Shown here: in pieces, positions 34,455 to 44,675 of the stretch | Layout of the letters: each line of letters begins with the position of its first letter | How positions within the stretch are numbered: position 1 is the stretch's first letter | NCBI RefSeq assembly: GCF_002918555.1 | Contig: NZ_PQMB01000010.1 | Location: forward strand, 53,098 to 117,097 | From: Citrobacter amalonaticus | GTDB lineage: Bacteria; Pseudomonadota; Gammaproteobacteria; Enterobacterales; Enterobacteriaceae | Direction of reading: 5' to 3' | Length of the DNA: 64,000 nucleotides | The notes under the pieces: generated by a model | Told to the model about the DNA's origin: nothing | The model's input: only the letters and a program-made list of their open reading frames with translations | Databases searched by the model: none | Made by a program: the position numbers and the translations under genes

Positions 34455-37052
34455 TTAAATCATTTGCTGAAAAATGACGTTATTGGCTTTCCCGGTGTAC
34501 TGAGCAAGCTGGCTGAAGTTCAGATAGCGGTAGGTATCCACCGCGGTGTTATCTACCTGTGACACATAGCGCTGATACTCCTCCGGCGTCGGCAGTTTGC
34601 CCGTCAGCGCCGCGACCGCCGCCAGCTCTGCTGAGGCCAGATAGACGTTTGCGCCAGTCCCTAAACGGTTCGGGAAGTTGCGCGTTGAGGTTGAAACCAC
34701 CGTCGCCCCTTCCGCCACTCTCGCCTGGTTGCCCATGCACAGTGAACAGCCGGGGATCTCCACCCGCACACCGCTTTTGCCGAACACGCTGTAGTAGCCC
34801 TCTTCGGTCAGCTGCGTCGCGTCCATCCGGGTTGGCGGCGCCATCCACAGACGGGTCGGCAACGTGCCCTGATGGGCGTCCAGCAGTTTGCCCGCCGCGC
34901 GGAAGTGGCCGATGTTGGTCATGCAGGAACCGATAAATACTTCGTCGATTTTCTCGCCCTGCACGTCAGAGAGCAGGCGCGCGTCGTCCGGATCGTTCGG
35001 CGCGCAGAGGATGGGCTCTTTGATCTCCGCCAGATCGATCTCGATCACCGCCGCGTACTCCGCATCGGCGTCCGCTTCCAGCAGCTCAGGTTCCGCCAGC
35101 CATTTCTCCATCTCCTGCACGCGACGTTCCAGCGTGCGGCGATCGCCGTAACCTTCGGCGATCATCCATTTCAGCAGGACAATGTTGGAGTTCAGGTATT
35201 CGATAATCGGTTCTTTGTTCAGCCTGATGGTGCAGCCCGCCGCCGAGCGTTCAGCAGAGGCGTCGGTCAGCTCAAACGCCTGCTCCACTTTCAGATCCGG
35301 CAGGCCTTCAATTTCCAGGATGCGGCCAGAGAAGATGTTTTTCTTACCTTTCTTCTCAACGGTCAGCAGCCCCTGTCTGATGGCGTACAGCGGAATAGCG
35401 TGAACCAGGTCGCGCAGGGTGATGCCCGGCTGCATGTTGCCTTTGAAACGGACAAGCACCGATTCCGGCATATCCAGCGGCATCACGCCGGTGGCGGCAG
35501 CGAACGCCACCAGCCCGGAACCCGCCGGGAAGGAGATGCCGACAGGGAAGCGGGTGTGGGAGTCGCCGCCGGTGCCGACGGTATCCGGCAACAGCATCCG
35601 GTTCAGCCAGGAGTGAATGACGCCATCGCCCGGGCGCAGCGCCACGCCGCCACGGTTCATCATGAAGTCCGGCAGCGTGTGGTGCATATTGACGTCAACC
35701 GGCTTCGGATAGGCTGCCGTGTGGCAGAAGGACTGCATCACCAGATCGGCAGAAAAACCGAGGCACGCCAGGTCTTTCAGCTCGTCACGGGTCATCGGGC
35801 CGGTGGTGTCCTGAGAACCGACGGAGGTCATCTTCGGCTCGCAGTACGCCCCCGGACGCACCCCAGGGACGCCGCAGGCGCGACCGACCATCTTCTGCGC
35901 CAGCGAGTAGCCACGATTGCTTTCGGCAGCGTCTTTCGCTTTACGGAAAACATCACTGTGCGGCAGACCCAGCGCCTCGCGCGCTTTAGCGGTCAGGTCG
36001 CGCCCGATAATCAGCGGAATACGCCCCCCGGCTCGCACTTCGTCGAAGATCACGTCGGTTTTCAGCGTAAAGCTTGCCAGCAGCTCTCCGGTCTGATGGT
36101 TGCGCACGTCGCCCTTGTACGGGTAAACGTCGATCACATCGCCCATACTGAGCGTTGAGACGTCCACTTCGATCGGCAGCGCGCCGGCGTCTTCCAGGGT
36201 GTTGTAGAAAATTGGCGCGATTTTGCCGCCGAGCACCAGCCCGCCGCGGCGCTTGTTCGGCACGAACGGAATGTCCTCGCCCATAAACCACAGCACCGAG
36301 TTGGCGGCGGATTTACGCGAAGAACCGGTTCCGACCACGTCGCCGACGTAAGCCAGAGGGAAACCTTTTTTCGCTAATGCTTCTATCTGTTTAATCGGAC
36401 CAACGCTGCCTGGCCGATCCGGCTCGATGCCTTCACGGGCGTTTTTCAGCATCGCCAGCGCGTGCAGCGGGATATCCGGTCGCGACCACGCCTCTGGCGC
36501 CGGGGAGAGATCGTCGGTGTTGGTTTCACCGGTCACTTTAAACACGGTGACGGTCAGCTTTTCGGCCAGCGGTGGACGGCTGAGGAACCATTCAGCCCCG
36601 GCCCAGGAGCGCATTACCTGCTGCGCAAATGGGTTACCCGCTCTGGCTTTTTCTGCCACATCGTGGAAGCTGTCGAACATCAGCAGGGTATGGGAGAGCG
36701 CCTTCGCGGCGATGGGGGCCAGTTTTTCGTTATTCAGCGCCTCGATCAGCGGCTGAATATTGTAGCCGCCCTGCATGGTGCCGAGCAGTTCAGTGGCTTT
36801 TTCCGGGCTAATCAGCGGGGAGGTCGTTTCACTTCTGGCGACGGCGGCGAGAAAGTCGGCTTTAACGTAAGCGGCTTCGTCAACGCCCGGCGAAACGCGA
36901 TGTGTCAGCAGATCTAACAGGAACGCCTCTTCGCCCGCGGGTGGGTTCTGTAGCAGCCCGGCGAGCGCGGTCATTTGGCTTGCATCTACAGGTTTGGGCA
37001 CAACCCCTTTGGCGGCGCGCGCCGCCTGATGTTTACGGTAGTCGTTCAGCAC
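34455..37052 (-). CDS. Aconitase B paralogue inside the citrate-lyase operon
   Basis: 865 residues if started at GTG 37,052, which has GGAG seven bases away and gives exactly the AcnB length; a longer ATG start at 37,064 is open. The sequence follows E. coli AcnB almost throughout: HEAT-like N-domain, swivel domain ([20 protein letters not shown]), and [4Fe-4S] ligands in IGSCMTN and CSLCMGNQ. It interconverts citrate, cis-aconitate and isocitrate. The housekeeping acnB lies elsewhere in these genomes, so this is a second copy recruited into the operon. Its start overlaps the end of citG by 7 bases. The product should join a citrate isomer to the lyase. Confidence 0.9.
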   Translation of the reverse strand: MLNDYRKHQAARAAKGVVPKPVDASQMTALAGLLQNPPAGEEAFLLDLLTHRVSPGVDEAAYVKADFLAAVARSETTSPLISPEKATELLGTMQGGYNIQPLIEALNNEKLAPIAAKALSHTLLMFDSFHDVAEKARAGNPFAQQVMRSWAGAEWFLSRPPLAEKLTVTVFKVTGETNTDDLSPAPEAWSRPDIPLHALAMLKNAREGIEPDRPGSVGPIKQIEALAKKGFPLAYVGDVVGTGSSRKSAANSVLWFMGEDIPFVPNKRRGGLVLGGKIAPIFYNTLEDAGALPIEVDVSTLSMGDVIDVYPYKGDVRNHQTGELLASFTLKTDVIFDEVRAGGRIPLIIGRDLTAKAREALGLPHSDVFRKAKDAAESNRGYSLAQKMVGRACGVPGVRPGAYCEPKMTSVGSQDTTGPMTRDELKDLACLGFSADLVMQSFCHTAAYPKPVDVNMHHTLPDFMMNRGGVALRPGDGVIHSWLNRMLLPDTVGTGGDSHTRFPVGISFPAGSGLVAFAAATGVMPLDMPESVLVRFKGNMQPGITLRDLVHAIPLYAIRQGLLTVEKKGKKNIFSGRILEIEGLPDLKVEQAFELTDASAERSAAGCTIRLNKEPIIEYLNSNIVLLKWMIAEGYGDRRTLERRVQEMEKWLAEPELLEADADAEYAAVIEIDLAEIKEPILCAPNDPDDARLLSDVQGEKIDEVFIGSCMTNIGHFRAAGKLLDAHQGTLPTRLWMAPPTRMDATQLTEEGYYSVFGKSGVRVEIPGCSLCMGNQARVAEGATVVSTSTRNFPNRLGTGANVYLASAELAAVAALTGKLPTPEEYQRYVSQVDNTAVDTYRYLNFSQLAQYTGKANNVIFQQMI

Positions 37053-37945
37053 GATAGGCTCCATTGAAAATGAGAAAGATGGGAGAGAAACCAAGTGACG
37101 ATCAGCAGATCGGCGCTGCCGCCGGGGCTGAGATGGCGTTTGATACACTGGTCATCAAATTGCCGAATGGCGGCAAGGTGCTCGCGATGGGAGGTCGGGA
37201 CCCTCGCCAGCAACTCTCGCGCGGTGTGCTGTATCCAGTTAAGCCCTGATAAACCGCCGCGTGAAGCAACATTGGTGTCTTTGTTATGGGCTATCAGCAC
37301 CAGCAGCGTGTTCAGCAGCGCCAGCGAGGGAGGAAGCCCCTCCTTCTGACACTGGCGATAGTGCGGAAGCGCCAGATTACACACCAGCGCGAACCCGGAC
37401 TCCGCCTCGCCGCGCGCGCCGCTAAGACCCATATTCAGCCACAGGCGTTGCCCCGCGGTTTTCGCCTGCTCTGGCGATAAGATATGTAGCTCGCGCGCGA
37501 CCAGCCCGCGACAGATTTTCGCCACGGTTTCGCAAAGCGCTTCTGGCTGTTGCGGATGGTGCAACTGGTAGTGGCGACCCAACGCGGCGCAAAGCAGTCC
37601 GAGTGAGAAAATGGTGCCTTTATGGGTATTGATGCCTTCTGTGGCGAGGTACATCTCTCTTTCACAGGCCAGCCCTAAAGAGCGCAACCCTGGCAGGATA
37701 TGGGCTTCCGTCATGCCTGCGGTTTGTGCGCCATACAAAATGAACTTGGGTAGCCACCTGGCGATAGCGCTGGCGCTGCGATGAAAATCCATGAGCGTCA
37801 TATCTCTGTGCGCGCCATTGTTACGGCGATCCACGAGTCCCGGCTTGGGCGTCAGATTGACTTCCGTCATCATGGCCAGCCAGCCCAGGTGAGCGTAGTG
37901 GCTGCAAAATGCAGACAGGGCGGGATTATTGAGGGCAACAAGCAT
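37046..37945 (-). CDS. citG: Triphosphoribosyl-dephospho-CoA synthase CitG
   Basis: 299 residues. Makes the precursor of the citrate-lyase prosthetic group from ATP and dephospho-CoA. The family motif [18 protein letters not shown] is at about residues 32-49, with [20 protein letters not shown] and [11 protein letters not shown] following. It overlaps citX by 20 bases and the aconitase gene by 7, a tight polycistronic arrangement. Separate citX and citG genes are found, not the fused CitXG of some species. Confidence 0.94.
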   Translation of the reverse strand: MLVALNNPALSAFCSHYAHLGWLAMMTEVNLTPKPGLVDRRNNGAHRDMTLMDFHRSASAIARWLPKFILYGAQTAGMTEAHILPGLRSLGLACEREMYLATEGINTHKGTIFSLGLLCAALGRHYQLHHPQQPEALCETVAKICRGLVARELHILSPEQAKTAGQRLWLNMGLSGARGEAESGFALVCNLALPHYRQCQKEGLPPSLALLNTLLVLIAHNKDTNVASRGGLSGLNWIQHTARELLARVPTSHREHLAAIRQFDDQCIKRHLSPGGSADLLIVTWFLSHLSHFQWSLSC

Positions 37946-38471
37946 TAATTTGCGCCTCCATCCGGATCAGCAATGTGTCAGTGCTGTGTCTGCGTGTGCG
38001 GGCGCATTCGCTGGCCGGGCGTTCGCAAATCAGGCAGCGGCGCGGCGGGGCGGCGAATGTTTGACGCGAAAGCGGACGACCGTCTTTTTTGATGACGTCC
38101 AGATCCCATAAGCGCCCCAGCGGGTGGCGCTCTTCCAGCGCCACCAGCGACAGTTTAAGTTGCAGGGCATCGACGTTCAGCGCGATAAGGCCGTAACCGC
38201 CAAGCGGCGTGGCGCTGACCTGCTCTGCCAGCAGCGGCCATGCCATGTCGCTAATCAGCTGCTGCAAAGACTGCCAGCCTTCGTTAAAAATACGTCGTGT
38301 CAGTACGCTGTCTTTAATTGCGCCTGGCGCCAGCACGCTAAATGAGAGAAGCGGCGTGGCGTGACGGGCAAGCCACAGCTGCTGCTGTAGCTGACGCGCT
38401 TCGCGCGCGAGCAGTACCTCATCAAGCGACAGCGCCTGCTGACTGGCGAGCCGGGAAGGCAGTAATGTCAT
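37926..38471 (-). CDS. citX: Apo-citrate lyase phosphoribosyl-dephospho-CoA transferase CitX
   Basis: 181 residues. Attaches the phosphoribosyl-dephospho-CoA arm to a serine of CitD. Typical are LSFSVLAPGAIKDSVLTRRI near residue 50, GRLWDLDVI, and the Cys-rich RRCLICERPASECARTRRHS close to the C-terminus. It begins 3 bases after citF ends and overlaps citG. Confidence 0.93.
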   Translation of the reverse strand: MTLLPSRLASQQALSLDEVLLAREARQLQQQLWLARHATPLLSFSVLAPGAIKDSVLTRRIFNEGWQSLQQLISDMAWPLLAEQVSATPLGGYGLIALNVDALQLKLSLVALEERHPLGRLWDLDVIKKDGRPLSRQTFAAPPRRCLICERPASECARTRRHSTDTLLIRMEAQINACCPQ

Positions 38472-38474
38472 TAC

Positions 38475-39962
38475 TCAGTCCTTCACCTGATAAACAGTAT
38501 CAATGACTGAACCGTCCCGGTAACGCACGATGGCGACCGGATTGTCGGTAAAGGCGACAGGATTGGCTTCACCGGTCAGCTGCCGGGCGCGGTCGCGTAG
38601 CCACTCGATAGTGACCAGCTCGATCCCCGCCTGCCGGAGTCGCTGCGCCAGTTCCGGGTTCGCCGGATTCACCACCACGCCGTGATCCGTCACCAGCACG
38701 CTGATGTCGGAACCGGGGGTGATGCGCGTCAGCACCTTATCGACGACGGTCGGGAGGCGTCCGCGCACCAGCGGCGCGACAATAATCGACAGCGCCGCGC
38801 TGGCGGCGGTATCGCAATGCCCGCCGGAGGCACCGCGCAGCACGCCATCAGAGCCGGTCAGCACGTTGACGTTAAATTCGGTATCGATCTCCAGCGCGCT
38901 GAGAACCACCACGTCCAGCCGATCGACGGCGGCACCTTTGGAACTGAAATTGGCGTACTCGTTGGCGCTGATCTCAATATGACCGGCGTTGCGCGCCAGC
39001 GACTGCGCCGCGCAGCGATCAAAACTCTGCACGTCCAGCAGGCTGCGAATGTAGCCCGCTTCATACAGATCGACGATAGTGGCGGTGATACCGCCCAGGG
39101 CGAACGAGGCGCGGATATTACGCCGCCGCATTTTCTCGCCGAGAAAGCGCGTAACCGCCAGCGACGCGCCGCCGCTGCCGGTTTGCAGAGAGAAGCCGTC
39201 GCGGAAATAACCGGAAGCCTCAATTACCCGCGCGGCGTTTTGCGCAATCAATAATTCGCGCGGGTTAGAGGTCAGGCGGGTGGCGTCAGCGCCGATTTTT
39301 TCCGCATCGCCCACCTGCCCGACCTGCACGATAAGGTCAACCTGATCCTGATGCAGGCTGGCGGGATGCGCAGGGTAAGGTTTGACGGCTTCCGTCAGCA
39401 GGATGACGCTGCGGGCATACTGCGCATCGACCATTGCGTAGCCCAGCGAGCCGCAGCAGGCTTTGCCTTCGCTACCGCTGGCGTTGCCGTGTTCATCACA
39501 GACCGGCACGCCGAGGAATGCGACGTCAATGTTGAGTTCGCCGCTTTTAACCAGATGCACGCGCCCGCCGTGCGAGTGGATCTGCACCGGGGTCGTCATC
39601 AGGCCGTGAGAGATCGCCTCTGCCAGCGGGCCGCGCAACCCGGAGGTGTAAATCCGGCTGATAACGCCGTTGTGGATATGTTCGATCAGCGGCGCGTGGC
39701 AGGTGGTCAGTGAGCTGGAAGCCAGCGTCAGGTGCTTAAAGCCCATCGCGGCGAGCGTGTCGATAACCTGATTCACGGTGAGATCGCCGCCGCGAAACGC
39801 GTGATGGAAAGAAATGGTCATCCCATCCTGTAAGCCGCTACGGCGGACGGCCTCTTCCAGCGAAGCGCACCGTTTGCCCTGCTGCGCCTTTTGGCGGCGC
39901 TGCTGCTGTTTGTTGTGTTCCTGGAATAGCGGATAGTGTGGTGTCGAGTTCATCATGTTCAT
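38475..39962 (-). CDS. citF: Citrate lyase alpha subunit (citrate:acetyl-ACP transferase)
   Basis: 495 residues; the ATG at 39,956 may be the true start, since AAGG is best spaced from it. Swaps the acetyl group on CitD for citryl. Conserved GLQDGMTISFHHAFRGGDLT, QIHSHGGRVHLVKSGELNID, ACCGSLGYA and GASGGHCDTAASAALSIIVA identify it. It sits 3 bases after citE. Nothing looks damaged. Confidence 0.95.
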   Translation of the reverse strand: MNMMNSTPHYPLFQEHNKQQQRRQKAQQGKRCASLEEAVRRSGLQDGMTISFHHAFRGGDLTVNQVIDTLAAMGFKHLTLASSSLTTCHAPLIEHIHNGVISRIYTSGLRGPLAEAISHGLMTTPVQIHSHGGRVHLVKSGELNIDVAFLGVPVCDEHGNASGSEGKACCGSLGYAMVDAQYARSVILLTEAVKPYPAHPASLHQDQVDLIVQVGQVGDAEKIGADATRLTSNPRELLIAQNAARVIEASGYFRDGFSLQTGSGGASLAVTRFLGEKMRRRNIRASFALGGITATIVDLYEAGYIRSLLDVQSFDRCAAQSLARNAGHIEISANEYANFSSKGAAVDRLDVVVLSALEIDTEFNVNVLTGSDGVLRGASGGHCDTAASAALSIIVAPLVRGRLPTVVDKVLTRITPGSDISVLVTDHGVVVNPANPELAQRLRQAGIELVTIEWLRDRARQLTGEANPVAFTDNPVAIVRYRDGSVIDTVYQVKD

Positions 39963-39965
39963 ACC

Positions 39966-40862
39966 TTATTCTTCCCGGATACCGGAAACGTCTGCGAGGG
40001 AGAGCACCCGACGCGCGCGGGCAATGACCGGGCTGTCGATCATCTTGCCGTTGAGGGAAACCACGCCCAGTCCGGCCTGCTCAGCGGCGTCTGCCGCATC
40101 GACAATGCGTTGCGCCTGTTCGACATCCTTGCAGGTGGGGGCGTACAGAGAATGCAGCAGGGCTATCTGGCGTGGATTGATCAGCGATTTGCCGTCAAAA
40201 CCGAGCTGTTTGATATGCGCCGCTTCCTGCAAAAAGCCGGCTTCGTTATTGGCGTCGGAATAGACGGTATCGAAAGCCTGGATCCCTGCGGCGCGCGCGG
40301 CCTGCAGGATAGTGCAGCGGGCAAACAGCAGCTCGATGCCGTCGGCTGAGCGTTCTGTACGTAAATCGCGGACGTAATCCTCCGCGCCAAGCGCAATACC
40401 GATCAGCCGCGGCGAGGCGCTGGCGATGGCGGCGGCGTTAATGATGCCCTGGGCGGATTCGATGGCGGCGAGCAGGCCGGTGCTGCCAGGGGCGCGGCCA
40501 CATTCGCGTTCAATGCGTGAAATCTCGTTGGCCATCGCCACGACGTCGTCAGCGCTGTCGGTTTTAGGCAGGCGAACGATATCGACGCCTGCACTGACCA
40601 CCGCGTCGAGATCGGCGAGCCCCCATTCGGAGTCCAGTGGGTTAACGCGAACGATGGTTTCGATATCGCGATACAGCGGGTGTTGCAGCGCGTAATGGAC
40701 CAGCAGCCGTGCGGCGTCTTTTTCACGCAGCGCCACGGCATCTTCCAGATCGAACATCAGCGCATCGGCGGGATAGATAAACGCATTGCTGACCATTGCG
40801 GCGTTGGCACCGGGGATAAACAGCATACTGCGACGAAGGCGTGGTTGGTGGGCGTGGTTCAT
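39966..40862 (-). CDS. citE: Citrate lyase beta subunit (citryl-ACP lyase)
   Basis: 298 residues from ATG 40,862, which overlaps the citD stop as ATGA. Splits citryl-ACP into acetyl-ACP and oxaloacetate. HpcH/HpaI-type barrel: [35 protein letters not shown] with the metal-binding acidic residues, and [13 protein letters not shown]. Longer upstream reading is an overlap with citD. Confidence 0.95.
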   Translation of the reverse strand: MNHAHQPRLRRSMLFIPGANAAMVSNAFIYPADALMFDLEDAVALREKDAARLLVHYALQHPLYRDIETIVRVNPLDSEWGLADLDAVVSAGVDIVRLPKTDSADDVVAMANEISRIERECGRAPGSTGLLAAIESAQGIINAAAIASASPRLIGIALGAEDYVRDLRTERSADGIELLFARCTILQAARAAGIQAFDTVYSDANNEAGFLQEAAHIKQLGFDGKSLINPRQIALLHSLYAPTCKDVEQAQRIVDAADAAEQAGLGVVSLNGKMIDSPVIARARRVLSLADVSGIREE

Positions 40863-41158
40863 TGCGCTTCTCCTGTTGTTACTGGCAGGGGGAAGCCCGC
40901 TCTTACCAGGGCGCACATCAGGCGGGCGCGCAGTACGCAATCCAGTGCGCCCTTGTCTTCGACAGCGACGTCAATGCCGGTAATGTGATGGTCTGTCAGA
41001 ACGTTGTGGACGGTGGCGCGGATCGCGTCGCCAAACTGCTTTTCTACGCTGCTGGCGATGACGATAGCGACGGATTGCGCATCAGGCGCTGGCGTGATGC
41101 GTACCAGAACATCGCTGGATTCCAGCGTTCCGGCTATGGCGGGGATAATTGTGTTCAT
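40859..41158 (-). CDS. citD: Citrate lyase acyl carrier protein CitD
   Basis: 99 residues from ATG 41,158 (overlapping the citC stop as ATGA). Ser14 in [13 protein letters not shown] is the expected attachment point of the CoA-derived arm. The C-terminal half [20 protein letters not shown] is typical of the gamma subunit. Confidence 0.94.
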   Translation of the reverse strand: MNTIIPAIAGTLESSDVLVRITPAPDAQSVAIVIASSVEKQFGDAIRATVHNVLTDHHITGIDVAVEDKGALDCVLRARLMCALVRAGFPLPVTTGEAQ

Positions 41159-42222
41159 AACGTACCTGTACTCGTGAGTTTTTTGTCGCACGCCGTCGCC
41201 ACTGAGGAGGCGGGTCGACGGCGTTGTAAATAGCGAAGCGTGGCTGGGGGCACGAGCGGCGCGACAGCGGCGAGATCGCCCTGGTTAAACAGCGCCCGGA
41301 CGGTGGATGCCGAGATGGCGCGCTTCTGGTGCATCAGGCGCGGTATCTCCACCCATTCAATTCTGGCGAAGGGAAGCGTCGGCGTGGTCAGCCAGTGGCG
41401 CATTTCCTGGTTATACGCTGCCGTCAGCGGGCAAAACGGTTCGCTGCCGACAAAGCGATGGGTAATGCCCAGGGCGGGCGCCAGATATTGGCGAAACAGG
41501 GTAATGTCGATTTCGGCGTGGCAGTGCCGGACGACAGCGCTCTCCTTCAGAAAATAGGCCGGGAAGGTGGCGCGGGAGATGACATACTGCGAACCGGGGT
41601 GGATCGTCAGTTTATCGATCCCGGCGGAGGCTTCGCGCACCAGGCGCAGCCTGTCCTCGAAAGGAAATGTGGATTTGTCTTCGTTGACCAGAAAAACGTG
41701 CAGCCAGTCGCACTGTGCGGCGGCGTAGCGGATGAGGTGCAAGTGTCCCAGCGTACAGGGGTTGGCGTTCATCACGATAGCCCCGATTTTTTTACCGGGG
41801 CGGCGTAATAAAGCCAGCTGCCCGGTATAGCGAGCGAGCTGCGTGCTGTTTTCCATAAAAATCATTACGCCGGGAATATGCACCAGCGTGGTGAAGCCGC
41901 AGGAGCGAAATGCTTTTTCGTTTTCCGGCTTTGTGTAAACAAATAAATCACGGCGGCCTTTTTCAAAAGCCAGATAAATTAATTCAGTGATTAGGCGTAA
42001 TAATATTCCTGCTCCGCGTAGCGAAGGCGTAATGGCGACACATTTAATAATATTGCCATCAAGCCCACCGCAGGCGATTAATTGATTACGCTGATATAGC
42101 GTAACAAATTCGCTGATTCCGGAATCAATTTGCAATCCATTTTTATGAAGGAATAATGCCAGCTGATTAACGCGATCCTGTTGGGTCGCGTTAATATACA
42201 TAACGTCGATGTCAGTAAACAT
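41155..42222 (-). CDS. citC: Citrate lyase acetyl ligase CitC
   Basis: 355 residues. Acetylates the SH arm of CitD using acetate and ATP. An N-terminal GNAT-like domain ([20 protein letters not shown]) precedes a nucleotidyltransferase domain with [17 protein letters not shown]. Its C-terminus overlaps citD by 4 bases. It is the first of the lyase genes, 93 bases downstream of the transporter gene. Confidence 0.94.
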   Translation of the reverse strand: MFTDIDVMYINATQQDRVNQLALFLHKNGLQIDSGISEFVTLYQRNQLIACGGLDGNIIKCVAITPSLRGAGILLRLITELIYLAFEKGRRDLFVYTKPENEKAFRSCGFTTLVHIPGVMIFMENSTQLARYTGQLALLRRPGKKIGAIVMNANPCTLGHLHLIRYAAAQCDWLHVFLVNEDKSTFPFEDRLRLVREASAGIDKLTIHPGSQYVISRATFPAYFLKESAVVRHCHAEIDITLFRQYLAPALGITHRFVGSEPFCPLTAAYNQEMRHWLTTPTLPFARIEWVEIPRLMHQKRAISASTVRALFNQGDLAAVAPLVPPATLRYLQRRRPASSVATACDKKLTSTGTL

Positions 42223-42315
42223 TTCTTATCCTTAGAGCCAGACTCATCAGGTTATCGTCTGACGGGCAGGTTCCTGGTTAACGGATTTCACGGTGATTCC
42301 GGTCATCAGCCGTCA

Positions 42316-43617
42316 TTAAAAGATTAGCGTCATGACGGTGACACTCAGTAATGCAAAGAACACGCACAGCGGTACGGCTTTAAACAGCAGCTCCGGGAAC
42401 ATGGCGTTGCGTTCCTCTTCCGAGGTGCAGGAGCCCAGGATCAGGCTACCGCCGGAGGAGAAGGGCGAAATCGCGGTGGCCTGCGCACCGATGACCGTCA
42501 CGGTGAACAAAATAATAGCGCTGACGCCGCTGGCTTCGGCAATTGACGGGATGACCGGAAACAGCGCCGGACAGACGACGCCGAGCGTGCTGCTGAAGAA
42601 GGACATCATGCCGCCGATCAGCGCCAGCGCGTAGGGGACAATGGCATTAGGCAGGCTGCTGCCGACCCAGCCTGCCAGCATATCAATGGTGCCCGCTTTA
42701 ATGGCGACCTGGATCAGCATCCCTACGCCGCAAATCATGATCAGCGTATTCCAGGGAACGAGGGCGATCGCTTTTTTCTCATCGCCCAGCTTCAGGAACA
42801 GCGCGATGACAGCAAACACAATGGCGACCAGGCCGACGTCGATTCTGCTGTTGATAAAGGTAATGAACACGCTATCGCTGTTGAACAGATGCAGCACCGG
42901 GAAAATCAGCACCACCATCAGCATGGCGAAAATCAGCGCCAGGTTGATTTTCTGTTTACGCTCAAACGGCTCTGGCTTTTCAACCTGGAAGGTGCTGCTG
43001 GTGATGCGCTGGCCTTTGCCGGTCAGGGTAATCAGCAGAGCAATGACCAGCAGCGGCAGGATAAATGAGACGATAAAAATGGTGGCGACATACTGGAAAG
43101 ACTGGGCGTGATAACCGGCGTCGTCAATCAGACTGCGAAAAACAATGCCGCTGGCGCTGGTCATAAAGTTTGCGCCGCCGAGCGCGCCGTAGTTGACCGC
43201 CACGGCACCAATCAGCTTACTCATGCCGGTTTTCCGGCACAGCAGCAGCGTTAACGGGGCGAAGAACGCCAGTACGGTGAAGAATCCTGCCCCCAGGCTG
43301 GCGACAAAGGTTGCGGCCAGATAAATAATAAACGGCAGCATTGAAGGAAAATGGCGGCAGGCATACAGCAGGTACATCGCCAGTTTTTCTAACGTGCCAT
43401 TAATTAATGCGAAATTATAAAAAAGAGAAACGGCAAAAATAACAAAGAAAATACTGATCGGCCACGACTTGACGACTTCGCTGGCCTTCATATCCAGCAG
43501 GAAACAACCTATCAGGTAGGCAAAAACAATAGCGAAGAAGCCGGTATTAAGTTTTGTTTTGTAACCAAGAGTAATTGCAATGGCAATTGCTAATATAACA
43601 ATCACACTAATATTCAT
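42316..43617 (-). CDS. MatC-like dicarboxylate/tricarboxylate permease
   Basis: 433-residue inner-membrane protein with 11-12 hydrophobic segments, of the ion transporter superfamily (MatC/DcuC/ArsB type). The first half has the long helix run around LGAGFFTVLAFFAPLTLLLC; the second repeat ends with GAQATAISPFSSGGSLILGS, a substrate-binding-like hairpin. It is not CitS, CitT or CitW, the usual partners of citrate lyase. It therefore probably imports a different organic acid for this operon. Substrate is not decided by sequence. Confidence 0.82.
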   Translation of the reverse strand: MNISVIVILAIAIAITLGYKTKLNTGFFAIVFAYLIGCFLLDMKASEVVKSWPISIFFVIFAVSLFYNFALINGTLEKLAMYLLYACRHFPSMLPFIIYLAATFVASLGAGFFTVLAFFAPLTLLLCRKTGMSKLIGAVAVNYGALGGANFMTSASGIVFRSLIDDAGYHAQSFQYVATIFIVSFILPLLVIALLITLTGKGQRITSSTFQVEKPEPFERKQKINLALIFAMLMVVLIFPVLHLFNSDSVFITFINSRIDVGLVAIVFAVIALFLKLGDEKKAIALVPWNTLIMICGVGMLIQVAIKAGTIDMLAGWVGSSLPNAIVPYALALIGGMMSFFSSTLGVVCPALFPVIPSIAEASGVSAIILFTVTVIGAQATAISPFSSGGSLILGSCTSEEERNAMFPELLFKAVPLCVFFALLSVTVMTLIF

Positions 43618-43732
43618 ATTATGTCCTTGTACTACCGTAACGACCGACCAGCAGAGAAGACGGCCGCCAGGCAGTTTTCGTTTTTTTATTTATGTAGGGT
43701 ATTCCGGATCCCTTGTATTGGGTTAATACCGG

Positions 43733-44536
43733 TTATTTTTGGTGAATCAATTGTTCTGCGCTGGTCTGTAAAATAATGTCGCGTTGTTCCTCAGTTAGCG
43801 GCCATTGTTGGAATTCATGACAAACTTGCGGGTAGCTCATACGATCTTCAAAACGGGTATGCGGCCAGTCGCTTCCCCACAGCAGGCGATCGGGACTAAA
43901 TGCCGCGAGAAGAGGCGGCAGCAGTGGCAGGATATTTTGCGCGCTGTTCTGACAGGAACCGTTGCGGTAGCTGGCGGATATTTTTACCCAAACCCGGCGA
44001 CTTGCCGCGAGCGTTAGTAAATAGCGGAACCCTTCATCCTGCGCTTTGTCCGTTTCTGAAGGCAACCCAAAATGGTCGACCACCACTTTTACGCCGGCAG
44101 CGAGTAAAGGCCCGATAAGCGGCGGGAGATCTCTTGCGCTGCGGTGCAGTTCGACATGCCAGCCCAGATCGTTGACGTGACCCAGCAGCGTTTGCCAGGC
44201 GGCAGTCTGAAAGTCCGGTAGCGGTAGACCTATCAGATTCAGGCGAATACCGATGACGCCGGCCTCACGCATTTCCTGCATTTCGGCGATCGTAATCGCG
44301 GTATCAACCACCGCCACGCCGTAGAAGCGGCCTGGATAACGACGCAATGCTTCCAGCATGTAATGATTATCGGTGCCCAGAAAGCTGGGTTGCACCAGGA
44401 TCCCTGCATCGATGCCATGCTGGTCAAGATGGTCAAGGTATTGCTCGGGTGTTGCGCTGTAATCAGGCACGTAGCGGCAGTTTTCGGCCAGGGGTAAGCC
44501 CAAAGCAAAAACGTGGGCATGGGTATCAAAACGCAT
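43733..44536 (-). CDS. Amidohydrolase-2 family hydrolase (lactonase-like)
   Basis: 267-residue TIM-barrel metal-dependent hydrolase (Amidohydro_2 family). The first-strand motif is DTHAHVF (His6, His8), with HVELHRSARDLPPL, VVVDHFGLP and the last-strand Asp in WGSDWPHTRF. Relatives include 2-pyrone-4,6-dicarboxylate lactonase and galactarolactone isomerase-type enzymes that open lactones of sugar or tricarboxylic acids. It is the first gene of the leftward operon, divergent from the GntR regulator, so it likely acts on the incoming substrate before aconitase and citrate lyase. The reaction is inference. Confidence 0.78.
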   Translation of the reverse strand: MRFDTHAHVFALGLPLAENCRYVPDYSATPEQYLDHLDQHGIDAGILVQPSFLGTDNHYMLEALRRYPGRFYGVAVVDTAITIAEMQEMREAGVIGIRLNLIGLPLPDFQTAAWQTLLGHVNDLGWHVELHRSARDLPPLIGPLLAAGVKVVVDHFGLPSETDKAQDEGFRYLLTLAASRRVWVKISASYRNGSCQNSAQNILPLLPPLLAAFSPDRLLWGSDWPHTRFEDRMSYPQVCHEFQQWPLTEEQRDIILQTSAEQLIHQK

Positions 44537-44619
44537 CGTGAATTATCCTTTTAGTAAACATAGCGATACAATTGTCATATCATTCCTGTGTGTAATGGAA
44601 TGTATCCTATGCCTGTATA

Positions 44620-44652
44620 GTTGACTATTCAACTTAAACTTGACTATGCAAC
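44620..44652. promoter_or_regulatory. Two tandem operator-like repeats before the GntR gene
   Basis: GTTGACTATTCAAC (44,620-44,633) is a palindrome GTTGA-N4-TCAAC; CTTGACTATGCAAC (44,639-44,652) repeats it 19 bases on. They lie in the divergent region between the regulator and the operon. The second covers the upstream ATG of the regulator reading frame, which supports the downstream start. They are the obvious binding sites for the adjacent GntR protein. Confidence 0.65.
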
Positions 44653-44675
44653 CAAAAGATCAGGAAAATTTGTAC

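Noticed and set aside
34872..36158. 428-codon plus-strand frame opposite the aconitase gene
   Set aside because: Antisense shadow of a conserved gene; no family motif and no start context.
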